A stretch of DNA of 64,000 bases from an uncultured Lachnospiraceae bacterium (GCA_910587305.1 CAJUKV010000012.1:1-64000), one strand, 5' to 3'; counted from the first letter of the stretch, positions 32,068 through 41,455 are shown. Program-made: numbers and translations. Notes: a model not told the origin generated them from the letters alone.

Positions 32068-32706
32068 ATGAGTGAAGAAAGTAAGATAATTTATTGTACA
32101 CAATGTGGAAAGGAAAATGCCGTTACTTCTAAATTTTGCAGCAATTGCGGCACAAAATTAGAACAGCCTTCTTTGCAGGAGGAAAAAGATTTTTTCGGTT
32201 CAGCGGGCGGTTTTTCAGGAGAAAAAACTTCAGGGGATACTGCTGCTAACGTTTATGAGAGAATAACGGATGCGGAAGAAGAAAAACCGGCGTCTCCTTA
32301 TCAGGAAGAAATAAAGATAAATTATGGGAATGCACAGTCAGGCTATTATAGCAGTGATAATACAGGAAGTTCCTATTACGACTCGCAGTCGGCCCAATAC
32401 TATGGAGGAAGTCAGGAAGAGGAAAAGCAAGGAGGCGGAAACATTGGCTTTGCAATTGCCTCTCTGGTCTGTGGTATTATTTCCCTGGTTTGCTGCTGTC
32501 TTGGCTTTTTCAGCGCCGTGCTGGGGATTGCAGCAATTGTTCTTGGCATTATTACGCTTTGTTTTAAATATGATGGCAAGGGAATGGCGATTGCAGGTAT
32601 TATAACAGGCGGACTTGCTTTGGTATTTGTTATTTTTGCGATGATTATAGGGAGTACGTCCGCATACAATGACATGCTTGAGCAGATTGCAAATGATCTT
32701 TATTAA
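32068..32706 (+). CDS. Zinc-ribbon plus DUF4190-like membrane protein
   Basis: This 212-residue protein has an N-terminal zinc ribbon (YCTQCGKEN and FCSNCGTKL, residues 9-31). A long low-complexity acidic Ser/Tyr/Gly-rich linker (about 35-120) follows. The C-terminal part has three membrane segments with small residues and cysteines (ASLVCGIISLVCCCLGFF, VLGIAAIVLGIITL, IAGIITGGLALVFVIFAMII). The function is unknown; such proteins are common in Clostridia. GGTCGGAGGATTAAG precedes the ATG. It overlaps the next gene by 14 bases. Confidence 0.8.
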   Translation: MSEESKIIYCTQCGKENAVTSKFCSNCGTKLEQPSLQEEKDFFGSAGGFSGEKTSGDTAANVYERITDAEEEKPASPYQEEIKINYGNAQSGYYSSDNTGSSYYDSQSAQYYGGSQEEEKQGGGNIGFAIASLVCGIISLVCCCLGFFSAVLGIAAIVLGIITLCFKYDGKGMAIAGIITGGLALVFVIFAMIIGSTSAYNDMLEQIANDLY

Positions 32707-33142
32707 ATCTTCGCCGGGCGGTAAGTATCGTGCGGATGAATTTTTTTACCGGATAGGGAAGATAGTCTGGCTGCCATTTTGTCTTACAGGCATTTGGTTT
32801 TCTCACGGCGGATATGATTCTCTCAAAGGATGGATGATGTGTGCCATTCGGGAAAAATGTGGTTTGCCATGTCCGGGATGCGGCATAACCAGGGCTTTTT
32901 ACTATTTGTTCCAGGGAAATCTATGGGAGAGCTTTCGACTTAACCCAACGGTTATTTTTGGGGTCTTGGCGTATTTACATTTCATGTCCGTTTATTTTTA
33001 CCGCAGTCATGTGAGCGGTACTATCCGGGGAAGAGAAATAAGGATTCCCTTTTATGCATATACGGCCGTTACGGTTATGCTGATTCAATGGGCGGTTAAA
33101 ATAGTCAATATTTTTTATCTTGCTTCGGAACGGATGTGGTAA
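32693..33142 (+). CDS. DUF2752-like membrane protein
   Basis: The 149 residues contain the motif CGLPCPGCGITRAFYYL near residues 56-72, characteristic of DUF2752, and about three membrane segments. The function of the family is unknown. The start at 32693 overlaps the end of the upstream gene, which suggests coupling; the longer frame (32669) would overlap more and has no ribosome site. It is part of a three-gene set of small membrane proteins. Confidence 0.78.
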   Translation: MIFIKSSPGGKYRADEFFYRIGKIVWLPFCLTGIWFSHGGYDSLKGWMMCAIREKCGLPCPGCGITRAFYYLFQGNLWESFRLNPTVIFGVLAYLHFMSVYFYRSHVSGTIRGREIRIPFYAYTAVTVMLIQWAVKIVNIFYLASERMW

Positions 33143-33189
33143 GCTTTACCGATAGACATATACTGATACGACAAGGAGAACAGAGGATT

Positions 33190-33456
33190 ATGAATGCGAA
33201 GACAACCGGTATTGTGGCATATTTTTCCTGGATTGGCCTTGGGGTTGCCATTCTTGCGGGAGATAGGGAAGGGGCTAAATTCCATATTAATCAGTCCCTT
33301 GTGATTTGGCTGTTTTCACTGCTGAGACATATTGCCGGCGTAGGATGGATATGGGGTATTTTTATTTTGATTTGCTGGATTATGGGGCTGGCTGCCGCAA
33401 TTAATCAGGAGGAAAAAGAGGTTCCTTTGATTGGTAATATCAGAATATTAAAGTAG
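33190..33456 (+). CDS. Small DUF4870-like membrane protein
   Basis: This 88-residue protein has about three membrane segments (TTGIVAYFSWIGLGVAIL, SLVIWLFSLL, WIWGIFILICWIMGLAAAI) and the sequence REGAKFHINQSLVIWL, which matches the 'F-x-x-x-Q' core of DUF4870-type proteins. CAAGGAGAACAGAGGATT precedes the ATG at 33190; the frame to 33136 is not used. It is the third member of a small membrane-protein operon, with a terminator-like hairpin 86 bases on. Confidence 0.7.
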   Translation: MNAKTTGIVAYFSWIGLGVAILAGDREGAKFHINQSLVIWLFSLLRHIAGVGWIWGIFILICWIMGLAAAINQEEKEVPLIGNIRILK

Positions 33457-33541
33457 CTTATGAAGCCGGCGAATTTCTTACGACTATGCATATTTTGGAT
33501 CAAAGGCGTTATTTCAGAAATTTCTTTCAGCTAAATTCAAC

Positions 33542-33564
33542 CGCCTGAGATTTGTTCTCAGGCG
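33542..33564 (+). terminator. Bidirectional hairpin between convergent genes
   Basis: CGCCTGAGA (33542-33550) and TCTCAGGCG (33556-33564) form a perfect 9-bp stem with a 5-base loop, followed by ATTATT. It lies between two convergent genes and could stop both transcripts. Confidence 0.7.
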
Positions 33565-33604
33565 ATTATTATGTAATATAAAAGATTTTGGTCAAAGAAT
33601 TGTA

Positions 33605-34183
33605 CTAAGGTGCGGCCTCGGTGTCATCTGCGCCCTCGCTATCTTCCATTTCCGCCTCGCCTTCATCAGCATTTTCACCGTCTTGGTTTCCGGCCTCATC
33701 TTCTTCGTAGGTGAAGATTTCCTCAGGAATGTTTCCATGTATAATAGAAACAATGTATTGAAATCTTATGTTAGCCTGTTCATAATTCTGATATGCGGCG
33801 TCCGCAACGGCGGCGTCAAATTCTCCTTCATAGACCTGATGATAATAGGAAACCGCTTCTGACATATAGGCGCTGGCGTCATCTGCAAGCTCGTCAACGC
33901 CAGGGAATCCCTCGGGGACTTCCAAAGCTGCCATTTGGGCAAAAGAAGTGTCCATGGAATCAAGCAACGATAAAAGCTCGGCGGTTGAGGTTTCAGAATT
34001 GGGATCAATGGCATTGATGGAAGAATCAATGATTCGGATGTTTTCAAAAAACTGGTCCATATTCGCCTTGTAAATTTCAAGCTCCTCATTCTTTCCACAG
34101 CCGGTAAGGATAAGCAGTATAACGGCGGGTAACAAAAATTTCCCTTTCAGTTTATGTTTTTTCTTAAGAAGAGTTTTTTTCAA
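33605..34183 (-). CDS. Lipoprotein with acidic C-terminal tail, unknown function
   Basis: This 192-residue protein starts with TTG at 34183 behind AGGAGATCCTGTT. The signal peptide FLLPAVILLILTGCG ends in a lipobox (LTGC). A helical domain follows (about 30-150; NMDQFFENIRIIDSSINAID and similar). The last 30 residues are a Glu/Asp/Gly/Ala-rich tail. It is probably anchored on the outer face of the membrane. The family is not recognised. Confidence 0.75.
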   Translation of the reverse strand: MKKTLLKKKHKLKGKFLLPAVILLILTGCGKNEELEIYKANMDQFFENIRIIDSSINAIDPNSETSTAELLSLLDSMDTSFAQMAALEVPEGFPGVDELADDASAYMSEAVSYYHQVYEGEFDAAVADAAYQNYEQANIRFQYIVSIIHGNIPEEIFTYEEDEAGNQDGENADEGEAEMEDSEGADDTEAAP

Positions 34184-34561
34184 AACAGGATCTCCTATCT
34201 TATGTAGAAATTTCTGATATAAAAATGTTTTTTAACATAATTAAAGTTATCATAGATGGGAAGGCAAGTCAACGTTACTTTTCACACATTGGACAAGCGT
34301 CCACGCAGAGCGAATAGAAATTCAATCGTCACCGCGCTTTCGCTCTGCGCTATGTTTTTGGCTATCCGATAGAAGTAGCAATTTAAAAACCTTATATTTA
34401 TGGTAAATGGCAAATGAAGAAGTTTGTAGTTTCCGAAAAAGTATGATAATATATAGCAATGTAAATGTCATGGAATGTCCTATGGGTTTAGTCGTAACAT
34501 TCCTGTCCGGGACTTTACGATTACCGGGAGGAAGGATTGCGTAGGATCAGGAGGTGTATAA
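34184..34561. other. Intergenic stretch before metH
   Basis: No gene is seen. Two structures stand out. A GCAGAGCGA (34305-34313)/TCGCTCTGC (34340-34348) hairpin has a loop resembling part of the palindrome at 59119-59255. Near metH, GGAATGT (34472-34478) can pair with ACATTCC (34497-34503), while TCGTAA and TTACGA nearby give a competing stem, so a switch-like leader for metH is possible. I could not match it to a cobalamin or SAM riboswitch. Confidence 0.35.
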
Positions 34562-37075
34562 GTGAATTTTACCGAATTTAGGTTACTTACGGAAAAGGGA
34601 CTCGTTTATCTGGATGGGGCCACAGGTTCTAATTTGATGAAACGGGGAATGCCTGCAGGCGTGTGCCCTGAAAAATGGATTTTGGATCATCCGGATATTT
34701 TTGCCGGATTACAAAGAGAGTATGTCAGGGCGGGCAGCAACATTATCTATGCGCCAACTTTTACGGCCAATCGCATTAAGCTTAAAGAATATCATCTGGA
34801 AGGTGAGATAGAGAGGATTAATTATGAACTGGTAGCCCTCTCTAAGAAAGCCGCAGGCGGTAAGGCGCTTGTGGCCGGAGATATTACCATGACAGGCAGA
34901 CAGTTAATTCCTATGGGGGATATGGACTTTGAAGAGCTTATCGGCGTATATAAAGAACAGATTAAGCTGATTTATGAAGCGGGAGCGGATCTTCTGGTGG
35001 TAGAAACCATGATGAGTCTGCAGGAAACCAGGGCGGCCCTGATTGCGGCAAAGGAGGTATGTCCTTTACCTGTGATGGCAACGCTGACCTTTGAGTCCGA
35101 CGGCAGGACGCTTTACGGTACGGACGGGATAAGCGCGGCAGTTACCCTTGAAAAATTAGGCGCCTGCGCGATAGGGGCCAATTGCTCCACCGGGCCTGAT
35201 AAAATGGTGGAACTGATTCGGAATATTTCTAATGTGGCGTCTATCCCGGTGATTGCCAAACCCAATGCGGGTATGCCCAGCCTGAATGAAGAAGGGGAGA
35301 CGGTCTATGATATGGACGCGGATACCTTTGCCCGGGAAATGAAAAAGCTGGTGGATGCGGGAGCTATGATTTTAGGAGGCTGCTGTGGAACAGGGCCGGA
35401 ATACATTGAAAAGCTGGTAAATGCCACAAAGGATATGGAGCCGGTAAAGAAAAGGGAAAAATCTTCGGACAACTCCGGTGTCCGCTATCTTTCCGGTGAA
35501 AGGAAAACGGTAGCCTTTGGGCTTGATTCTCCTTTTATGGTGGTTGGGGAGAGGATCAATCCCACCGGAAAGAAGAAACTGCAGGCCCAGCTAAGGGAAG
35601 GAAATTTGGAAATGGCGCTTTCCTTTGCAAAGGAGCAGGAGGAATGCGGGGCGGCCCTTTTGGACGTAAACGTTGGGATGAGCGGCATAGATGAAAAGGA
35701 ATTGATGCTTAAGGTTTTAGATGAGGTCACGGTGGCGACGAATCTGCCTTTATCCATTGATTCCAGCCATGTGGATGTGATGGAAGCGGCCCTTCGAAGG
35801 TATCCCGGACGGGCGCTGATAAATTCCATATCGGGAGAGTCAAAAAAGATGGAACCCCTTCTTGCTCTTGCAAAAAAGTATGGCGCTATGTTTATTTTAC
35901 TTCCCCTTTCCGATAAGGGACTTCCGGAAAGCCTGGAGGAAAAGATTGAAATTATAGAAAAAATCAGTCAAAAGGCCCTTGAAATAGGGCTTCAAAAGGA
36001 GGATATTGTTGTAGACGGGCTTGTGGCTACGGCAGGCGCAAACCCAAATGCGGCAAAGGAGGTACTTGAGACAATCCGTTATTGCAAGAAAAACGGGTTT
36101 GCCACAATCTGCGGGCTGTCAAATATTTCCTTTGGTTTACCGGAGCGGAGTTTTGTCAATACGGCCTTTCTCACAATGGCAATAAGGGAAGGCCTTTCAA
36201 TGGCCATTGCAAATCCTTCTCAGGATTTGCTTATGAATATAGCATTTGCGTCGGATCTTCTGATGAACAAGGAGGAGGCGGACAGCCGTTATATTGAAAG
36301 AATGGCGCTTTATAAGGAAAGAGCGCCCATTATGGCAGTCCCTGCGGCAAAAAGCCGGCCTGAAATGCCAGCCGATGGGCAAACTGCCGGGAAGGAAGCG
36401 TCTGACAGTCAGGTTTTAACAGAACAAGCTTCAAATGCGGGCCTTACTGACAACCAGGTTTATCAGGATGTGATGAAAGGCAACAGAAAAAAGATTAAGG
36501 AGCACACAAGGCTCCTTATGGAGGAAGGGCAGGAGGCGTCCCGAATTTTAAATGATATCTTACTGCCGGCCATTAACGAGGTGGGCGAGTTGTTTGATAA
36601 GGGAAAATACTTTTTGCCCCAGCTGATTGCCAGCGCGGAGGCTATGAAGCTTTCCATTGAATATCTGGAACCTTTTCTTGCTACGGATGCACAGAAAGAA
36701 GAAATGCCTGTGGTGGTAATTGCCACGGTGGCAGGGGATATTCATGATATCGGGAAAAATCTTGTGGCGCTTATGCTAAAAAACCATGGCTTTCAGGTGA
36801 TTGATCTTGGAAAGGATGTGCCGAAGGAAACGATTGTTGAGCAGGCCATTCAAAATAATGCCAGCATCATTGCAATGTCCGCTCTTATGACTACCACCAT
36901 GCAGGAAATGAAGCGGGTGGTGGACTATGCAAAGGACAAACAGGTTGAGGCAAAAATTATGATTGGAGGGGCTGTCATAACTCCCGAATATGCAAAAGAA
37001 ATAGGAGCTGACGGCTATTCCAGGGATGCGGCGGAGGCAGTGCGTGTGGCAAAGCAGCTGGCAGGACTGGTTTAA
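34562..37075 (+). CDS. metH: Cobalamin-dependent methionine synthase, short form
   Basis: MetH transfers the methyl group of methyltetrahydrofolate to homocysteine through cobalamin. The 837 residues contain the homocysteine-binding barrel with zinc ligands C208 (GANCSTG) and C274/C275 (GGCCGTGP), the pterin-binding domain starting near MVVGERINPTGKKKL, an unusually long variable linker (about residues 600-635), the four-helix cobalamin cap and the B12 domain with GDIHDIGKN (axial H728). It ends there: the C-terminal S-adenosylmethionine-dependent reactivation domain of E. coli MetH is absent. In such bacteria reactivation is handled by a separate protein, not found here. It starts with GTG behind CAGGAGGTGTATAA. 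ilvB follows. Confidence 0.94.
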   Translation: MNFTEFRLLTEKGLVYLDGATGSNLMKRGMPAGVCPEKWILDHPDIFAGLQREYVRAGSNIIYAPTFTANRIKLKEYHLEGEIERINYELVALSKKAAGGKALVAGDITMTGRQLIPMGDMDFEELIGVYKEQIKLIYEAGADLLVVETMMSLQETRAALIAAKEVCPLPVMATLTFESDGRTLYGTDGISAAVTLEKLGACAIGANCSTGPDKMVELIRNISNVASIPVIAKPNAGMPSLNEEGETVYDMDADTFAREMKKLVDAGAMILGGCCGTGPEYIEKLVNATKDMEPVKKREKSSDNSGVRYLSGERKTVAFGLDSPFMVVGERINPTGKKKLQAQLREGNLEMALSFAKEQEECGAALLDVNVGMSGIDEKELMLKVLDEVTVATNLPLSIDSSHVDVMEAALRRYPGRALINSISGESKKMEPLLALAKKYGAMFILLPLSDKGLPESLEEKIEIIEKISQKALEIGLQKEDIVVDGLVATAGANPNAAKEVLETIRYCKKNGFATICGLSNISFGLPERSFVNTAFLTMAIREGLSMAIANPSQDLLMNIAFASDLLMNKEEADSRYIERMALYKERAPIMAVPAAKSRPEMPADGQTAGKEASDSQVLTEQASNAGLTDNQVYQDVMKGNRKKIKEHTRLLMEEGQEASRILNDILLPAINEVGELFDKGKYFLPQLIASAEAMKLSIEYLEPFLATDAQKEEMPVVVIATVAGDIHDIGKNLVALMLKNHGFQVIDLGKDVPKETIVEQAIQNNASIIAMSALMTTTMQEMKRVVDYAKDKQVEAKIMIGGAVITPEYAKEIGADGYSRDAAEAVRVAKQLAGLV

Positions 37076-37162
37076 ATAGCGGCCGGCACGGCTGACCATA
37101 TGGAAATAAAATCTCAATAGGCCTATGCAGGGTACGGAAAGTGTTACAAATAGTCTGTGGCA

Positions 37163-37203
37163 GCGCGGCAGCCTCAGAACATACGATAGAGAAAGTGCCG
37201 CGC
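37163..37203 (+). promoter_or_regulatory. Hairpin adjacent to the ilvB ribosome site
   Basis: GCGCGGCA (37163-37170) pairs with TGCCGCGC (37196-37203), ending directly before AGAAATGAGGAGAAA and the ilvB ATG. The left arm itself lies in the loop of a weaker CTGTGG/CCTCAG stem (37155-37178), so a pseudoknot like that before leuD is possible. The bases GCGCAGAAATGAGGA are shared with the leuD leader. Confidence 0.4.
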
Positions 37204-37218
37204 AGAAATGAGGAGAAA

Positions 37219-38832
37219 ATGACAGGAGCAGATGCAATCGTAAAATGTTTGGAAAATGAAGGGGTGGAGTATGTTTTCGGCTACCCGGGCGTAGCGATTT
37301 GCCCGTTTTACAACAGTATTTTGGAATCTTCCATTCAAACGGTCTTAATCAGAACCGAACAAAACGCGGCCCACGCGGCAAGCGGGCTTACAAGGGTTTC
37401 CGGGAAACCGGGAGTTTGCGCCGTTACCTCCGGCCCGGGGGCAACCAATGTGATTACAGGAATCGCAACCGCCTTTGCGGACAGTATTCCGTTGATCTGT
37501 ATCACAGGACAGGTAAATTCGGCCCTCCTTGGAAGCGACGTATTTCAGGAGGCCGATATCACGGGCGCGGTGGAATCTTTTGTAAAATACAGCTATCTGG
37601 TGAGAGACGCCAATGATATCCCTCGGATTTTTAAGGAGGCTTTTCATATTGCAAACACAGGGAGAAAAGGCCCTGTGCTGATTGATGTGCCCATTGATAT
37701 TCAAAATATGGAGGTAAAGAAGTTTTCTTATCCGGAAACCGTTTCCATGCGCACCTATAAGCCTACCGTAAAGGGCAATATGGTACAGATAAAAAAGGTG
37801 GCTGCGGAACTTGCGCGTGCAAAGCGTCCCATCATCTGCGCTGGCGGCGGCGTGCTTTTATCGGGCGGGGAAAAGGAGCTTCGCACTTTTGCCGAAAAAT
37901 ATGAGATACCGGTGGTTTCCACCATGATGGGGATTGGAGTGATGCCTACAAAGCACCCTCTGTATTTTGGTATGGTTGGAAACAATGGAAAACCCTACGC
38001 GAACCGTGCCATGAATGAATCCGATCTTTTATTGATGGTGGGCGCAAGGGTAGCGGACAGGGCCGTGAACCAGCCGGATTTGATTACCAACAATAAAGTA
38101 CTTGTCCATATCGACGTTGACCCTGCGGAAATTGGGAAAAATGTGGGGCCGTCCATTCCTCTTGTGGGGGATGCAAAACATATTTTTGACGATCTTCTTT
38201 TACAGGATTTTACCTGTGAACACAGGCAGTGGATCAAAACTTTAGAAGAGTACAGAGAAACCATGGCCCGTAAGAGAAATCCCAATCCCGCTTATGTGGA
38301 CCCGGCAGGATTCATCACGCTGCTCTCGGAAAAAATGGAGGACGACGGCGTTTATGTGGCGGATGTGGGGCAAAACCAGATTTGGTCCTGCGGATACCAC
38401 ATTGTAAAAAAGGGGAGATTTTTAACCACCGGCGGTATGGGAACCATGGGCTACTCCATCCCGGCGGCTATGGGGGCCAAATTAGCCCAGCCTCACAGAC
38501 AGGTGATTGCCGTCTGCGGGGACGGCTCTTTCCAGATGTCCATGATGGAGCTTGCCACCATGCGTCAGCATCATGTGCCGGTTAAGATTGTGGTGCTTAA
38601 GAATAATTATCTGGGTATGGTGAGAGAATTCCAGCACTACAACTATAAGGATAATTATTCGGTGGTTGATTTAACCGGAAGCCCGGATCTTGAAAAGCTT
38701 TCTTCGGCGTATGATATGAAGTTCCTTCGCCTTGAGAATATGGCTAAGGTGGATGAGATGATAGATGAATTTCTGAAACAGGATGAATCAGTGCTTTTGG
38801 AATGTATCATTGATCCTATGGATTTGGTATAG
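37219..38832 (+). CDS. ilvB: Acetolactate synthase large subunit
   Basis: This ThDP enzyme condenses two pyruvates to acetolactate (valine, leucine) or pyruvate with 2-oxobutyrate (isoleucine). The 537 residues show the activating glutamate in RTEQNAAHAASG, the ThDP motif GDGSFQMSMMEL...LKNNYLGMV and the FAD-type central domain. The ATG at 37219 follows ATGAGGAGAAA; the frame to 37141 includes leader hairpins and is not used. It is followed by two regulatory-subunit genes and ilvC, forming a branched-chain operon downstream of metH. ilvD is absent from the window. Confidence 0.95.
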   Translation: MTGADAIVKCLENEGVEYVFGYPGVAICPFYNSILESSIQTVLIRTEQNAAHAASGLTRVSGKPGVCAVTSGPGATNVITGIATAFADSIPLICITGQVNSALLGSDVFQEADITGAVESFVKYSYLVRDANDIPRIFKEAFHIANTGRKGPVLIDVPIDIQNMEVKKFSYPETVSMRTYKPTVKGNMVQIKKVAAELARAKRPIICAGGGVLLSGGEKELRTFAEKYEIPVVSTMMGIGVMPTKHPLYFGMVGNNGKPYANRAMNESDLLLMVGARVADRAVNQPDLITNNKVLVHIDVDPAEIGKNVGPSIPLVGDAKHIFDDLLLQDFTCEHRQWIKTLEEYRETMARKRNPNPAYVDPAGFITLLSEKMEDDGVYVADVGQNQIWSCGYHIVKKGRFLTTGGMGTMGYSIPAAMGAKLAQPHRQVIAVCGDGSFQMSMMELATMRQHHVPVKIVVLKNNYLGMVREFQHYNYKDNYSVVDLTGSPDLEKLSSAYDMKFLRLENMAKVDEMIDEFLKQDESVLLECIIDPMDLV

Positions 38833-38849
38833 AAAGGGAGGAAGCGGAT

Positions 38850-39335
38850 TTGAAAAAAATATATTCGGTATCAGTAGAAAACCGTTCCGGCGTACTTTGC
38901 AAGGTGGCAGGACTTTTTTCCAGACGATGTTTTAACATTGATTCTCTTGCGGTGGGGGAAACCGACGACCCGGCGGTGTCCTGTATGACGATTGTTAGCA
39001 GCGGGGATAAGCGCACCATAGAGCAGATTGAAAAGCAGCTTAACAAAAAGCTGGACGTGATTAAGGTTAAGACTTTTGATGAAGCGGCCAGCATCAGCCG
39101 GGAACTGCTTCTTATGAAGGTAAAGTATAACAAGTCGAACCGCAGGGATATCATGGAGGTCTGCGAGATCATGAATGCCCATATTGTGGACATGTCCAAG
39201 ACCATGATGCTCATACAAATGTGCGACACCTCCGAGCGGATACAGCTCTTTATCAATATGTTTAAGACGGTGAGTATCGTGGAGGTAGCCCGCACCGGCA
39301 CCCTTGCCCTTCAAAAATGCAATGAAACAGAGTAA
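38850..39335 (+). CDS. ilvN: Acetolactate synthase small subunit, paralogue 1
   Basis: This 161-residue regulatory subunit starts with TTG behind GGGAGGAAGCGGAT. It has an N-terminal ACT domain (SVENRSGVLCKVAGLFSRRC, then FNIDSL) and a C-terminal ACT-like domain. The small subunit activates the large subunit and mediates feedback inhibition by valine. A second, clearly different copy follows 150 bases downstream. In this copy the segment after the ACT domain (VSCMTIVSSGDKRTIEQIEK) diverges more from the usual sequence, and the protein ends without the usual C-terminal extension. Confidence 0.9.
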   Translation: MKKIYSVSVENRSGVLCKVAGLFSRRCFNIDSLAVGETDDPAVSCMTIVSSGDKRTIEQIEKQLNKKLDVIKVKTFDEAASISRELLLMKVKYNKSNRRDIMEVCEIMNAHIVDMSKTMMLIQMCDTSERIQLFINMFKTVSIVEVARTGTLALQKCNETE

Positions 39336-39484
39336 ACAAGTTGACTTTTCCAAGGTAAATTGTTAAAATGTTTTTTGGTTCGGGGCTGTTTGGCGTTTGC
39401 AGCGAAAGCGATATGCCCGAGAGCCCGGACAGGCATGTAACCTTCAGATTGTCTGAATTGTTATGGAGGGAAGGAGGATAAAAA

Positions 39485-39982
39485 TTGCGTAAAAAGGTTT
39501 TTCAGCTTATCGTTGACAATACTGCCGGCGTTTTAAGCAGGATTTCAGGTCTTTTCTCAAGAAGAGGCTATAACATTGAGAGCATTACGGCGGGCGTTAC
39601 CGCAGATTCCCGTTTTACCAGAATTACAATTGTGGCGTCCGGCGACGACGAGATTTTAGACCAGATTGAAAAGCAGGTGGCGAAGCTGGTGGACGTAAGG
39701 GATATCAGGGAGCTTGCGCCGGAAAACAGTGTGTACAGGGAACTGGCCCTTATCAAGGTCAGGACAAGCAGCGAGCAGAGACAGGGCGTTATTTCCATGG
39801 CGGATATTTTCCGTGCCAACATTATTGATGTGGCTCCGGACAGTCTGATTGTGGAGCTTACCGGAGATCAGGCGAAGATTGACGCGTTTATCAGTCTGCT
39901 TGAAGGATATGAAATACTGGAGCTTGCAAGAACCGGTATTGCCGGCCTTGGCAGAGGGACGGACAGGGTTGTCTATCTGTAA
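39485..39982 (+). CDS. ilvH: Acetolactate synthase small subunit, paralogue 2
   Basis: This is a 165-residue second small subunit, also with a TTG start behind GGAAGGAGGATAAAAA. It matches the standard IlvN/IlvH pattern closely (VDNTAGVLSRISGLFSRRGY, then NIESIT; ARTGIAGLGRG at the end). The two small subunits differ through much of their length, so this is not a recent duplication. They may form hetero-oligomers or give different effector responses. The gene lies between the first small subunit and ilvC in the same operon. Confidence 0.92.
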   Translation: MRKKVFQLIVDNTAGVLSRISGLFSRRGYNIESITAGVTADSRFTRITIVASGDDEILDQIEKQVAKLVDVRDIRELAPENSVYRELALIKVRTSSEQRQGVISMADIFRANIIDVAPDSLIVELTGDQAKIDAFISLLEGYEILELARTGIAGLGRGTDRVVYL

Positions 39983-40149
39983 TATACGGTGTCGGCGCAG
40001 TTATTGGCGGATTTCCATGGGGCAGCCAGGGCAGGAGCGGCTGTTGCCAAAGAGGAAAGGATAAAAATATTTTTTAATATCATTTTTATTAATATAGTAA
40101 GGATGACCTGCAATGCGCGGCATCCGCTATTTAGGAAAGGAGTCAGAAA

Positions 40150-41169
40150 ATGGCAAATATTTATTATCAGGAAGATTGTAACCTGTCTTTACTGGAAGGA
40201 AAAACAATTGCGGTTATAGGTTACGGCAGTCAGGGACACGCACATGCATTAAATGCAAAAGAATCCGGATGCCACGTTATCATCGGCCTTTACGAGGGTT
40301 CTAAGTCCTGGGCAAAGGCGGAGCAGCAGGGATTTGAAGTATACACGGCGGCGGAAGCAGCAAAGAAGGCGGATATCATCATGATTCTTATCAACGATGA
40401 ATTGCAGGCCGCTATGTATAAGAAAGATATTGAGCCCAATCTGGAAGAGGGTAATATGTTAATGTTTGCCCATGGTTTTAACATTCATTTCGGGCAGATT
40501 GTACCTCCCGCCAACGTGGATGTGACCATGATTGCTCCTAAGGGACCCGGCCACACGGTAAGAAGCGAATATCAGGCCGGCAAGGGCGTGCCCTGTCTGG
40601 TAGCCGTTCACCAGGACGCAACAGGAAAGGCTCTTGACAAAGCGCTTGCATATGCTCTGGCAATTGGCGGCGCAAGAGCAGGGGTGCTTGAGACCACCTT
40701 CAGAACGGAGACGGAGACGGATCTTTTTGGCGAGCAAGCTGTTTTGTGCGGCGGCGTGTGCGCACTGATGCAGGCGGGCTTTGAGACTTTGACGGAAGCC
40801 GGGTACGATCCGAGAAATGCATATTTCGAGTGTATCCATGAGATGAAACTGATAGTTGATTTGATTTATCAGTCAGGCTTTGAGGGCATGAGATATTCGA
40901 TTTCCAACACGGCCGAGTACGGCGATTACGTGACAGGACCTAAGATCATCACGGAAGAAACCAAAAAGACCATGAAGAAGATTTTAAAGGATATCCAGGA
41001 CGGTTCCTTTGCAAAGGAATTCCTGCTTGACATGTCGCCGGCCGGCGGACAGGCGCACTTCAAGGCTATGAGAAAGTTAGCGGCCGAGCATCCTTCGGAG
41101 CAGGTAGGCAAGGAAATCCGTAAGCTCTACAGCTGGAACAACGAAAACGATAAGCTGATTAACAATTAA
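40150..41169 (+). CDS. ilvC: Ketol-acid reductoisomerase
   Basis: IlvC converts acetolactate to dihydroxyisovalerate with NADPH and magnesium. The 339 residues have the Rossmann motif GYGSQGHAHALN (near 24-35) and the class I knotted domain with ETDLFGEQAVLCGG and the ECIHEMKLIVDLIY metal-binding segment. It follows AAAGGAGTCAGAAA. It is the last gene of the ilv operon; a strong terminator follows at 41242-41267. Confidence 0.96.
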   Translation: MANIYYQEDCNLSLLEGKTIAVIGYGSQGHAHALNAKESGCHVIIGLYEGSKSWAKAEQQGFEVYTAAEAAKKADIIMILINDELQAAMYKKDIEPNLEEGNMLMFAHGFNIHFGQIVPPANVDVTMIAPKGPGHTVRSEYQAGKGVPCLVAVHQDATGKALDKALAYALAIGGARAGVLETTFRTETETDLFGEQAVLCGGVCALMQAGFETLTEAGYDPRNAYFECIHEMKLIVDLIYQSGFEGMRYSISNTAEYGDYVTGPKIITEETKKTMKKILKDIQDGSFAKEFLLDMSPAGGQAHFKAMRKLAAEHPSEQVGKEIRKLYSWNNENDKLINN

Positions 41170-41241
41170 TTCGGAAGCCAAAAGAGCGTTCGTAAAAAGC
41201 ACAGGTTGCTATGTTTGAAGAAGTAATTTTAAAGTATGCTG

Positions 41242-41267
41242 AAAGAGCCGCCGTGTGGCGGCTCTTT
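41242..41267 (+). terminator. Rho-independent terminator of the ilv operon
   Basis: AAAGAGCCGCC (41242-41252) and GGCGGCTCTTT (41257-41267) form a perfect 11-bp stem with a GTGT loop, followed by GTTACTTTT. Confidence 0.9.
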
Positions 41268-41399
41268 GTTACTTTTCATTGGATATTCGGAAACATCGCC
41301 CGGACTGAACGGAAACACTTTTTTGTGTAGATATTGTGAAATTATATGGATGAACTTCTCAAATCCATGCTTTTGTGGTAAAATCATAAATTGTTAGTT

Positions 41400-41455
41400 T
41401 TTGTGCCTGGTGCCCAAATTTGAAGGGTGCCAGGCAAGAATGGAGGATTGTTATG
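41400..41455 (+). promoter_or_regulatory. Leader element L1 before leuC
   Basis: TGCCTGG (41404-41410) pairs with CCAGGCA (41430-41436), ending 5 bases before the Shine-Dalgarno GGAGG (41442-41446). A TTTG/CAAA stem (41400-41403 with 41415-41418) encloses the left arm, giving the pseudoknot arrangement of the other L1 leaders. The central TGCCCAAATTTGAAGGG matches the family. Confidence 0.6.

Noticed and set aside
34400..34561. Cobalamin or SAM riboswitch before metH
   Set aside because: The leader is short and lacks a recognisable B12-box or SAM-I core; only simple competing hairpins were found.
37076..41452. T-box riboswitches before ilvB, leuC, serC or tyrS
   Set aside because: No AGGGTGGNACCGCG-type antiterminator motif was seen in these leaders. 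The leuC leader contains AAGGGTGCC but not the rest of the motif.
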